Below, one piece after another: positions 37,534-45,705 of a DNA stretch of 64,000 bases; the stretch's first letter is position 1, and each line of letters starts with the position of its first letter. The notes below the pieces were generated by a model. It was not told the DNA's origin. It ran no database searches and worked only from the letters and a program-made list of their open reading frames with translations. Source of the DNA: Thalassotalea ponticola. Its GTDB lineage: Bacteria > Pseudomonadota > Gammaproteobacteria > Enterobacterales > Alteromonadaceae. The stretch spans positions 1,984,001-2,048,000 of the forward strand of contig NZ_CP166871.1 in assembly GCF_041379045.1 (NCBI RefSeq), read 5' to 3'. Position numbers and translations under genes: made by a program.

Positions 37534-38819
37534 ACCGTAATCCCCTTTATCACGGGGCAACATTCCAACCAGTTTAAGGAGAAATTTATGTCTAAATTAA
37601 CGTCTTAATCCCCTTTATCACGGGGCAACATTCCAACACAGAAAAGCAGGCTATGTCAGTAGACGCAAAAACTGGGTCTTAATCCCCTTTATCACGGGGC
37701 AACATTCCAACCGACCTCTTTGTGGGATCTTGGCGTACAGACCCTGTCTTAATCCCCTTTATCACGGGGCAACATTCCAACGTTATCACACAGACATGAA
37801 GACCTTAAACTGTCTTAATCCCCTTTATCACGGGGCAACATTCCAACACAGAAGGCAAAAGCATCCGTGAAATGATGACGTCTTAATCCCCTTTATCACG
37901 GGGCAACATTCCAACCACTCAACAAGAAGAGAAGGGGGCGAAGAAAAGTCTTAATCCCCTTTATCACGGGGCAACATTCCAACGTTTGGCATGGCGAAAA
38001 CACTGGGATTTGTGCTAGGTCTTAATCCCCTTTATCACGGGGCAACATTCCAACCCAGGTCAGCAGGTAGCTGGCGTAGTAGAAGTTCGTCTTAATCCCC
38101 TTTATCACGGGGCAACATTCCAACCACAAAACACTGGAGGAAGTAGACTATGGCACGTCTTAATCCCCTTTATCACGGGGCAACATTCCAACCTACAACG
38201 AGAGGCTGCTATCTTAGCTAAGGGTCTTAATCCCCTTTATCACGGGGCAACATTCCAACAGCGTAATCTTATGGATATGTTACATATAGAGCAGGAGTCT
38301 TAATCCCCTTTATCACGGGGCAACATTCCAACAGCGTAATCTTATGGATATGTTACATATAGAGCAGGAGTCTTAATCCCCTTTATCACGGGGCAACATT
38401 CCAACGGAAACCATGCGCGACGAGTCCTTCAACATGGAGGTCTTAATCCCCTTTATCACGGGGCAACATTCCAACCCCTATACTTATCACCCTATTGACG
38501 ATCGCTGTAAGTCTTAATCCCCTTTATCACGGGGCAACATTCCAACGAAGACCACTGGCTAAACATCGGTTGGGGTCTGTCTTAATCCCCTTTATCACGG
38601 GGCAACATTCCAACGTTAACACAGGCACTACACCGCTATTTTGAGCGTCTTAATCCCCTTTATCACGGGGCAACATTCCAACCATTACCGTTTATCAACG
38701 CATGCATACTATGTCGTCTTAATCCCCTTTATCACGGGGCAACATTCCAACTATATTACTTTGCGTTTACCGAGAGCAAAGAGGTCTTAATCCCCTTTAT
38801 CACGGGGCAACATTCCAAC
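37534..38819 (-). CRISPR. CRISPR array, 19 repeats of 36 bp, 18 spacers
   Basis: Repeats begin at 37534 (degenerate), 37602, 37676, 37746, 37812, 37880, 37948, 38019, 38089, 38157, 38224, 38297, 38370, 38440, 38511, 38579, 38647, 38716 and 38784. On the plus strand the repeat begins GTCTTAATCCCC and ends GGGGCAACATTCCAAC. A CCCC/GGGG hairpin lies inside. Spacers are 30-38 bp. The leftmost repeat differs in its first bases, marking the distal end, so the leader is at the right and transcription runs on the minus strand. The crRNA tag would then be AUUAAGAC, similar in form to the AUUGAAAC tag of other type III repeats. Spacers 11 and 12 (38260-38296, 38333-38369) are identical. Confidence 0.97.
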
Positions 38820-38977
38820 ACTAGACCCTAATTTTATCTTATTTAAACAACAAGTTAAAAGTAGGTTTGAAGAAAAATTTAAAAACTCAAAAGTTGATGA
38901 TTTCATCATTCATGGTTTGATGGTGTTGGTTATAACAAGGTAGCACACCTAGTGATCATACACCATGCGTTTGCTCT
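38820..38977 (-). promoter_or_regulatory. AT-rich CRISPR leader with possible promoter
   Basis: 158 bases between the intact end of the array and the stop of the second cas2. On the minus strand, TTTAAC (38859-38854), a 17-base spacer and TAAAAT (38836-38831) could form a promoter that starts transcription just before the first repeat. The -10 is good and the -35 weak. The low GC content is typical of leaders. Confidence 0.5.
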
Positions 38978-39256
38978 TTAATCGATATAAATACCCGCGT
39001 TTACATTACTTGCTCCTAATTTATTCCAATCATCTAGATGCACATTATTAACCGGATATAGCCTGACATCGTCTTCCTTTTTGTTAATGATTTGCGCTAA
39101 CTCTTCCCACACTTCAGCTATCTGCAAACTCTGGCTGGTCTTGAGATAAAAGACCGAATATTGCAAAGGGATCCCATAACCAAGTAACACTTTATGCACT
39201 CGCTTAAGACGCTTTGGATGCCTAATATCGTAACTGATAATGTAATGTGTCGTCAT
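38978..39256 (-). CDS. cas2: CRISPR-associated Cas2 (second copy, leader-proximal)
   Basis: 92 aa ferredoxin-fold Cas2. The first strand with its conserved Asp is MTTHYIISYDIRHPKRLKRV. The edge strand follows (GIPLQYSVFYLKTSQSL) and then the conserved DDVRLYPV. Its start overlaps the cas1 stop by 4 bp. It is divergent from the other cas2 at 40227-40520, so this is not a recent tandem duplication. Dimeric Cas2 bridges two Cas1 dimers in the spacer integrase. Confidence 0.93.
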   Translation of the reverse strand: MTTHYIISYDIRHPKRLKRVHKVLLGYGIPLQYSVFYLKTSQSLQIAEVWEELAQIINKKEDDVRLYPVNNVHLDDWNKLGASNVNAGIYID

Positions 39257-40224
39257 ATTGTGTTGTCTCGCTCGACTAGCGTTTTAGCAAGTATTGCACA
39301 AATTGAACGCAAATATTTTCGCCATTGCGGCATCGCGATCGCTAACTGCGCAAAAAATACTTTTCTGCCTGCTTTTGTTAACATACACGCCCCCGAATTT
39401 TCGCGACAAAAATGATCGGAACGCAGCACTCTCAAGCGAAACATCTCATAGACCCAAAAATCTACCTGTGTTCTGATCAGTTCCTCAATATCACACGCCA
39501 AGGAAGCGCGATTGTAGTCGGGCTGATGAAGAACGCCTAAATAAGGGGCAAGACCTGCACCATGACAAGCTCGGATTGCTTCAAAATAGGTCATTGTGTA
39601 CATCAACGACAGAACTGCGTTCACTGGGTCGCGTGGTGGCCGTTTGTTTCTTCCTGTAAATTCTAGGCTGGGGGCAAAAGCTTCAGTAAACGCTGAAAAA
39701 TAGTGCTTAGCGGCGATGCCTTCATAGCCCATCAATGTATGCATATTTGCAGTCGCGTCCGCCAACTTCGTCGAAGTTTTCAGTCTCAATTTCTGTAACG
39801 CTGATATCGCCCGATTAAACTGTGTGGCCTTGTCGGGTCGTTGTGATTTAAGCTTGCGAAGCATACTTAATTGTAAAGTAATTTTTCGTCTAATAAGCTT
39901 TTGAGCGAATAAACTTTTCTGTGCGTCATCAGATATACACTGATATTGCGCTACGCGCCTTGCAATATTGCCATTAGACATGGGCACACTGATCATACTA
40001 GCGTCTGGATTGCGGTTATTCAGGCAAATCAGTGAGACCTTAAATTTACTTAAACTGCGCAACATACCCGTGGTCAGTTGACAATCACAACTTATGACTA
40101 ATGCGTTCATTTGAGTGAGGGGTAGGCTCGTGTAACTACCTTCCATACCAGGATGTTTTACTTTTAATCTTCCTTGGGCAACTGTGATTTGGGTATTTTT
40201 CCTATCAATAAAAATCGTTTCCAT
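39253..40224 (-). CDS. cas1: CRISPR-associated integrase Cas1
   Basis: 323 aa. A beta-rich N-domain (about 1-90) and an all-helical catalytic domain carry the metal-binding E168 (LMGYEGIAAKHYF), H233 (YLGVLHQPDYNRASLACD) and D245/E248. The length is typical, and there is no fused reverse transcriptase or Cas6 domain. Without an RT, acquisition from RNA is unlikely; spacers probably come from DNA. It is flanked by cas2 genes 2 bases upstream and overlapping by 4 bases downstream. Confidence 0.96.
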   Translation of the reverse strand: METIFIDRKNTQITVAQGRLKVKHPGMEGSYTSLPLTQMNALVISCDCQLTTGMLRSLSKFKVSLICLNNRNPDASMISVPMSNGNIARRVAQYQCISDDAQKSLFAQKLIRRKITLQLSMLRKLKSQRPDKATQFNRAISALQKLRLKTSTKLADATANMHTLMGYEGIAAKHYFSAFTEAFAPSLEFTGRNKRPPRDPVNAVLSLMYTMTYFEAIRACHGAGLAPYLGVLHQPDYNRASLACDIEELIRTQVDFWVYEMFRLRVLRSDHFCRENSGACMLTKAGRKVFFAQLAIAMPQWRKYLRSICAILAKTLVERDNTI

Positions 40225-40226
40225 GT

Positions 40227-40520
40227 TTATCCAATATAGGTAAAGCCTAAGTTTACAGGAGCCGTAGCCACGCCAAGATATTTAACCTCTTCGTAAGACA
40301 GCACTGGTTGCAATACGATACTATCGCCCGGCTCACTACTCGCTTTTAACATTCGAACAAGCATCTGATACTCTGAGCGAGATAAAAAACATTCATAACA
40401 TGAATACTGGCCACCAACGGCAAAACTCTTCACAATGGCACAAATTCTCTCCCGCCTAGCAGTATCAGAGATATCGTAGCAGCATAAAAACAGTTGCCTT
40501 TTTATATCCAAATTAAGCAC
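40227..40520 (-). CDS. cas2: CRISPR-associated Cas2 (first copy)
   Basis: 97 aa. The strand-1 motif is RQLFLCCYDISDTARRERIC with the conserved Asp, followed by SFAVGGQYSCYECFLSRSEY and a strand with DSIVLQPV. It is 2 bases upstream of cas1 and 28 bases downstream of ssb on the same strand. Both cas2 genes appear intact, so a heteromeric or alternative Cas1-Cas2 complex is possible. Confidence 0.9.
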   Translation of the reverse strand: MLNLDIKRQLFLCCYDISDTARRERICAIVKSFAVGGQYSCYECFLSRSEYQMLVRMLKASSEPGDSIVLQPVLSYEEVKYLGVATAPVNLGFTYIG

Positions 40521-40548
40521 TTGATCAGCTGCTTTCTCCTATCTTTGT

Positions 40549-41022
40549 CTAGAACGGTATATCGTCGTCCCACTGAGTGTTTTCAGTGGTTGTTGCAGTT
40601 GACTGTGAAACGCGGTTGGAAGAGCTCTGTTGCCGAGCGCGATTAGACGAGGAAGAGGCGCTATATTCAGCCGTATTTTGCACAGTGCGAGAGTCTAGCA
40701 TTTGCATTGTATGGGCTCGGATCTCAGTTGTATATTGATCATGGCCCAACTGATTCTGCCATTTTCGAGTCTGTAACTTCCCTTCAATATATACCTTTGC
40801 GCCTTTAGTTAAGTACTCAGCTGCCACCTCGGCCAAGCGATTAGTTAACACCACACGGTGCCATTCGGTTGCCTCTTTTTGCTCTCCAGATACTTTGTCT
40901 TTCCATGTTTCACTCGTTGCTATGGATAAATTGCAAATGCTGGTATTGTTAGCAAAATACTTAATTTCCGGATCCCTACCTAGGTTTCCAAGTACAATGA
41001 CTTTATTAATGCCTTTACTCAT
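40549..41022 (-). CDS. ssb: Single-stranded DNA-binding protein SSB
   Basis: 157 aa from [20 protein letters not shown]. This ATG has AGGAGAA upstream; the frame runs 13 codons further without a better site. The OB fold occupies about 1-110 ([47 protein letters not shown]). A Ser/Gln/Asn-rich linker and the acidic tip WDDDIPF follow, the tip that recruits partner proteins. It sits between a DinG-like helicase and cas2-cas1-cas2 on the same strand. This is probably the element's own SSB rather than the housekeeping copy. Confidence 0.95.
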   Translation of the reverse strand: MSKGINKVIVLGNLGRDPEIKYFANNTSICNLSIATSETWKDKVSGEQKEATEWHRVVLTNRLAEVAAEYLTKGAKVYIEGKLQTRKWQNQLGHDQYTTEIRAHTMQMLDSRTVQNTAEYSASSSSNRARQQSSSNRVSQSTATTTENTQWDDDIPF

Positions 41023-41078
41023 CAAATTCTCCTTTCTCATTAGGTTAGGGTTAACGGGCACTATTGTTGAACTATTGG

Positions 41079-43334
41079 CTAAATAGCGCTTGAGTTACGT
41101 TGAATCATAGGAATAGCCGCTAACAGCGACTTGCCATAGCGACTTGTATTTACCCGAGGGTCGAGTAAAATCACTTCACCATAATCTTGTTCACTGCGAA
41201 TCAAACGCCCTACACTCTGGATGAGTTTACGCTCGCAAATTGGCAACGATTGCTGTACAAATGACGACTGGCCTTTGGCTTCTAACATGCAACTTAAGTG
41301 CTTAAACATAGGTTCGTTAAGTGCCGGAAAAGGCAACTTGGTGATCAAAACACATGTTAAGTAGTGTTGTTGAAGATCAAGTCCCTCACTTAAACCATCA
41401 ACCCCAAACAAAATCGAGGTCTCTCCAGCGTCTATACGGTTTTTATGCCGTTCAATCAGTTCGCGTTTACTAAAGTCGTCTTGTCGCAAAATATTGCGCT
41501 TAAGCGCATGACTGCAAAGGGTGAAAACCTCGTTCATCTGCCGATATGACATAAACAAAACCAAAATAGATTTATGTCGATTTACACTTTGCTGCAAGAA
41601 GCTAAGCACCGTTTCTGCATGATTAGCGCTCTTTGGGTTGCCGTGAAATAACGGCGCGCTAAAACAAGCGGCTTGATAATCAAAAGGCGATACTATGTCG
41701 GCCGTCATTAGTGACTTGTCGCTATCGTTTAGCCCTAACGGCTCAACAAAATACTCCAATCCACCTAGCACCTTAAGTGTTGCGCTAGTGAACACAAGAG
41801 AGCCTGCCACGTCGATTACGCGCTCTTTAAAGTGCTCTCGAATGCTGACTGAATTTGACTTAATATGAAAAACAGTACCGTGTTTCTTTATGTCGCGCAC
41901 TATCCAGCGAACCAGCCCGCTGTCAATGCGTTGCGTGTTCGTTAAACACTCATCAAACTCAACATAGCGCTGCAGGCAAACGATGCCTTCGCCAAAGTAC
42001 GTGTTTAGTTTGTCTAGTAAGCGGTGCCACTCAGTCACTAAGCGCTTAGATCTTTGGTCCAAATTGTCATGTTCGAAAAACTTGGCATTTTCGCTGTTCT
42101 TAATCAGTAATGTCAGATCTCGGTTCATAGTGACTAACGCTTGTAAGGTCGCCTGAATCAATTGAGAAAGAGATTTTTCTGTTGGATTTAACGACAATAA
42201 CCAGTGTTCAGTATTGTCATACTCACCAACATTGCCACGCAGCGTATTAAAGTTATTGAGTAAATAGCTATCTAATTCGACGACGTCAGTACTGTTGCTT
42301 TCAACGGAATCGCGAAATTTATTCAGGGCGGTTGTTAAGTTGTCACTTGAGCTATTACTAAATAGTGCTGGCACCTGCTCTAGGTTACTTAGCAACTTGC
42401 GCAACTTATCCGCTTTATTGCGCACACTTTCCATCTCTGACGGCAAAAATGATGATTGCAGGCTGTCTCGATACACATCGTGAACATGATGCGCCTCATC
42501 AAATACGATAATATCGTCTGCTAAGCTTCCCAGTACGGTATGAGGATTTGAGGCTGCAATCGAGGTCAAGGAGTGATTGGCAATGACAATGTCAGCTTTT
42601 TCGATCGCTTCGCGCTGTTTAAAATAAGGGCATGATTCGCCAAAATCACAGTTTTTAACTTTTGGACATCGATCCGATTGGCGGTTGAGCATATTCTGAA
42701 TACCCGTTATCCCAGGCAACTCGCAAGTATCAAGATCACCTGAAAACGATTTATCTGCGAATGCGTCGTAAACTTTTTGAACAAGAATGATTTGATCATC
42801 ACCTGCATTGGCCTGTAATTCGTCTTCTTCAATCAACTCATCAAGTAAGTTTTTTTGTGTTTTATTACCGCTAACTTTCTCGGTTTTCGCTAGAAGGTCA
42901 TGTGCTCGCTTTGGACAGTAGTAACGGTTCACTCCCTTAGCAATTTCGACTTTAATATCTGATGCAAGGTTCGCTTGAACCGTCGGAATATCTTTTTCTA
43001 TTAGCTGTGTTTGTAGGGCTACCGTTTTAGTCGATACGACAAGTCTTTTATTTTGTTCGGTAACAAATGGCAGTGCGGCAAGTAAGTAGCCCAATGTTTT
43101 ACCTACCCCCGTATCGGCTTGGATCGCCGCTATACCATGGGTGCGAATAGCTTCGCCACAACACTCAATGATCTGCTCTTGCTGCTCTCGCACTCTAAAG
43201 CCCGGCATAGCTTGAACCAGTGATTGATACAACAAAGCATACCTTTGTTTTAAGTCGGCAGGCGTGAATGGAACAGGTTCGTTTTGCTCGTTTTGAGCTT
43301 CGTTAAAAAGTATGTCTACTGAGTTATGCATCAT
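41079..43334 (-). CDS. DinG-family (XPD-like) DNA helicase
   Basis: 751 aa SF2 helicase. Walker A is [14 protein letters not shown] (about 79). The four-Cys iron-sulfur region follows ([20 protein letters not shown]), then the DEAH box [10 protein letters not shown]. The C-terminal half ends with [22 protein letters not shown]. This is the DinG/YoaA type, a 5'-3' helicase that unwinds forks and R-loops. It heads the dinG-ssb-cas2-cas1-cas2 run (56-base gap to ssb). Type IV CRISPR systems also use a DinG (Csf4), but there are no type IV effector genes here. Confidence 0.9.
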   Translation of the reverse strand: MMHNSVDILFNEAQNEQNEPVPFTPADLKQRYALLYQSLVQAMPGFRVREQQEQIIECCGEAIRTHGIAAIQADTGVGKTLGYLLAALPFVTEQNKRLVVSTKTVALQTQLIEKDIPTVQANLASDIKVEIAKGVNRYYCPKRAHDLLAKTEKVSGNKTQKNLLDELIEEDELQANAGDDQIILVQKVYDAFADKSFSGDLDTCELPGITGIQNMLNRQSDRCPKVKNCDFGESCPYFKQREAIEKADIVIANHSLTSIAASNPHTVLGSLADDIIVFDEAHHVHDVYRDSLQSSFLPSEMESVRNKADKLRKLLSNLEQVPALFSNSSSDNLTTALNKFRDSVESNSTDVVELDSYLLNNFNTLRGNVGEYDNTEHWLLSLNPTEKSLSQLIQATLQALVTMNRDLTLLIKNSENAKFFEHDNLDQRSKRLVTEWHRLLDKLNTYFGEGIVCLQRYVEFDECLTNTQRIDSGLVRWIVRDIKKHGTVFHIKSNSVSIREHFKERVIDVAGSLVFTSATLKVLGGLEYFVEPLGLNDSDKSLMTADIVSPFDYQAACFSAPLFHGNPKSANHAETVLSFLQQSVNRHKSILVLFMSYRQMNEVFTLCSHALKRNILRQDDFSKRELIERHKNRIDAGETSILFGVDGLSEGLDLQQHYLTCVLITKLPFPALNEPMFKHLSCMLEAKGQSSFVQQSLPICERKLIQSVGRLIRSEQDYGEVILLDPRVNTSRYGKSLLAAIPMIQRNSSAI

Positions 43335-43504
43335 GGACGACCAATATAGTTACTGAACTTGGTTTCCATAGTAGCTATGCGGAGAAAATTTATTGGGATG
43401 ACAAGTTTGTGAACGTCAGGTATTACGATTTAGCACAGGACACGGTGGTAAAAGCGAAAGAATAGCGACAGTATTTGCTATTCTTTTGCATGCAACAAGT
43501 AAAT

Positions 43505-44782
43505 TTAGTGTAACGTTATCTGCCGTGGGTTGAGTAACAAACCATAAGCTGCTGCGCGTTTGTCGGTCTTAGACTTTGTCTCTTTTCGAGCCTCTGGCAA
43601 CTCTGTATGAAAGTCATTAGCGTTGACGCTCACCGGTGTCGGTATACACAAACGAAATGTATTACCCACCGTTTTTTCTGCAATTGCTTCTTTTATCTCT
43701 CGAATCAAACGGTCGAAAATACTCGGGGTAACCCCTTTTTTTAGAACTGTATTTTTTGTCGCGGTGCTTACGCGAACATTGTCATATACATCATCAAATT
43801 GATCACAAATATTTTCAAAATTATCTATCGGCTCACCTTCAATATCATAATTCACGAATGTCGCTAATTCTTTGATCCATCGCCCCTCAATAGTCCCCCA
43901 AGTGTTATCCCAATCACTTCGAAAAATTTGAAAGTCTCCTGAAATAGTATCTCTTAAAACCGCTATATATAATGCCAGTTGCTCTGGTGATAATGGAATT
44001 TCACTGCCATTAATCTCAATTAACAGTCTGTCACTATCCACAGATAGCTCAATATTTTCTGGTTTCATACTCAGTTGATACGCTGTGATGCATTCTGAAT
44101 AAGAGAGCTTCCCACCATAAACAAAGGAATCATTTGCATCACGCAAACTATTGTTCAGGCGAATAAAGGGTATTTCAGCAAGTTCAATAGCATTGATTGC
44201 GTTTTTAGCGTCAAGTGGTTGGCCATCAACTTTCTTAATTTTTCCTTTGTTGTCACCATACAGAAATGTTAGAGGTTTAGAATCAACGGTTGGGTACATA
44301 AAATCTGTCCCCTCATAGACCATATCAACTAATACGTGACTTAAGTTGTCCTGCTCACGCGCGAACATACTAAAAATGTAGCCCATGTAAAATGACATGC
44401 TCTTGCGCCCACCTGCGATAGAAGCATCAATTGCTGTCGTGTTATCGTGATCTTTACCGACAATATCACGGATAACATATGTTATCGTATCGGCAATTGC
44501 GACTTGATCAGCTTCATCACGAATATCCTCAATAGCCTCTCCATGAGCGTTTTTAGCAATATGAAACTCAAGGTTATTGAGTAAAATAGGCTCTTGCTGG
44601 TAATCATTGCACATAGCCCGAATAGTCTCTATCACATTCAGACGCTCAAATGTTTCCTTGCCGTGAGACGTGGTAAAAAGATGAGCCTCTTGTGGAAATC
44701 TGCCTTTCTTGATCAATGCATACAAGGTTTCTGTAATAACCGCTGGGGAAGAGCCGAGCACTGAAATTAGTATGTTTTTCAT
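43505..44782 (-). CDS. NE0113-family CRISPR-associated CARF protein, copy B
   Basis: 425 aa, paralogue of the protein at 34235-35374. The CARF start is MKNILISVLGSSPAVITETLYAL. The ligand loop is ASIAGGRKSMSFYMGYIFSMFAREQDNLSHVLVD, shared almost position for position with copy A. The C-terminal region (about 230-425) is longer than in copy A and diverged. It lies 32 bases downstream of cas6 at the end of the type III operon, so it should be expressed with the effector complex. Confidence 0.85.
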   Translation of the reverse strand: MKNILISVLGSSPAVITETLYALIKKGRFPQEAHLFTTSHGKETFERLNVIETIRAMCNDYQQEPILLNNLEFHIAKNAHGEAIEDIRDEADQVAIADTITYVIRDIVGKDHDNTTAIDASIAGGRKSMSFYMGYIFSMFAREQDNLSHVLVDMVYEGTDFMYPTVDSKPLTFLYGDNKGKIKKVDGQPLDAKNAINAIELAEIPFIRLNNSLRDANDSFVYGGKLSYSECITAYQLSMKPENIELSVDSDRLLIEINGSEIPLSPEQLALYIAVLRDTISGDFQIFRSDWDNTWGTIEGRWIKELATFVNYDIEGEPIDNFENICDQFDDVYDNVRVSTATKNTVLKKGVTPSIFDRLIREIKEAIAEKTVGNTFRLCIPTPVSVNANDFHTELPEARKETKSKTDKRAAAYGLLLNPRQITLH

Positions 44783-44814
44783 TAAATCCCTCTATTTTTT
44801 AAACCTGGGCTGAG

Positions 44815-45705
44815 TTAATAAATTAGTTTGATTTTCCCCAACCCAAATGTTGTTTTGCCCCCGATGTGAATGAGTTCGGCTATTTTTAACAATATTGGTG
44901 CCAAGCCTAACATGCCATAAAAGCTCACTTGCCCTTTCACCCCACCAAATGGTAGTTGCTCTTTTTGCTTCAGTGAGTAACGCTGCCAATCCTCGTAATA
45001 ACCGAACGCTTCCCCGGTTTCAACGTGAATAGGCAGCTGTTGCGCATAAACATTGTCGAGTAAAGTCTGTGAGTCATTTACCCAAAACTTGGTCAGTTGG
45101 GTTAATCGCCTAAGTACTTGAGTCACCCAAAAATTCAAATCGTTTACCGGCTCTTTAATAATGCAACCTTTGTATTTGCAGCGCATTGGCGTTATCATCT
45201 GCACAGCCATTTCCTGAGTCTGCTCTGGATAACTTCTCAAATCGCTTAACCAATCTTGCAAGTTGCAAATATGCAGTCCAGGTTTTAAGCCCAACGGTGT
45301 ATTACTAGCAATACTTACCACTTTAAATGGTAGCCTTTGATAGCCTAACCCCAATTTTTCGCCATACCGAACGGCTGTAATAAGCTTATCTGCGAGCACA
45401 ACGGAATCACCCAACAGCGTGATCTCAAAAGAGTATAATTCGCCCTTTTGGTAATCTGCTTTATGATCATTACTTGGACATATTACATAAGGCTTGGGCT
45501 GATTAGGCGCATGGTTGCCAAACAATACATTATACGCATTGCCCCCCCCGCCCTTTAAAGCGTGTCCGAACCATCCATGAAGCATAGATCCTTTAAAATC
45601 GGGTAACGTTCCTGTTTTCTCAAACGCTATAGTGACATGAAGTTTTAGCAGCCGAAATTGACTGCTGAGTTCGTCTAACGCTAAGGTCATTGCTGACTCA
45701 GCCAC
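44815..45705 (-). CDS. cas6: Cas6-family pre-crRNA endoribonuclease
   Basis: 296 aa with two RAMP-like folds. The N-terminal part has TGTLPDFKGSMLHGWFGHAL. The C-terminal part ends in the glycine-rich loop IHIGGKTTFGLGKIKLIY, as in the PF10040 branch of Cas6. It should cleave the CRISPR transcript within the repeat to leave the 8-nt AUUAAGAC tag. The start overlaps the end of the TIGR03986-like gene by 19 bp. The catalytic His is not certain by eye. Confidence 0.85.
   Translation of the reverse strand: MAESAMTLALDELSSQFRLLKLHVTIAFEKTGTLPDFKGSMLHGWFGHALKGGGGNAYNVLFGNHAPNQPKPYVICPSNDHKADYQKGELYSFEITLLGDSVVLADKLITAVRYGEKLGLGYQRLPFKVVSIASNTPLGLKPGLHICNLQDWLSDLRSYPEQTQEMAVQMITPMRCKYKGCIIKEPVNDLNFWVTQVLRRLTQLTKFWVNDSQTLLDNVYAQQLPIHVETGEAFGYYEDWQRYSLKQKEQLPFGGVKGQVSFYGMLGLAPILLKIAELIHIGGKTTFGLGKIKLIY

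Noticed and set aside
37534..38819. Array transcribed on the plus strand
   Set aside because: The degenerate repeat is at the left end, the AT-rich leader and cas2/cas1 are at the right, and only the minus strand yields a crRNA tag of the AUUxAxAC form.
41079..43334. DinG-like helicase as evidence for a type IV CRISPR system (Csf4)
   Set aside because: No csf1, csf2 or csf3 genes are present, and all effector genes are type III. The helicase groups with ssb and cas1/cas2 instead.
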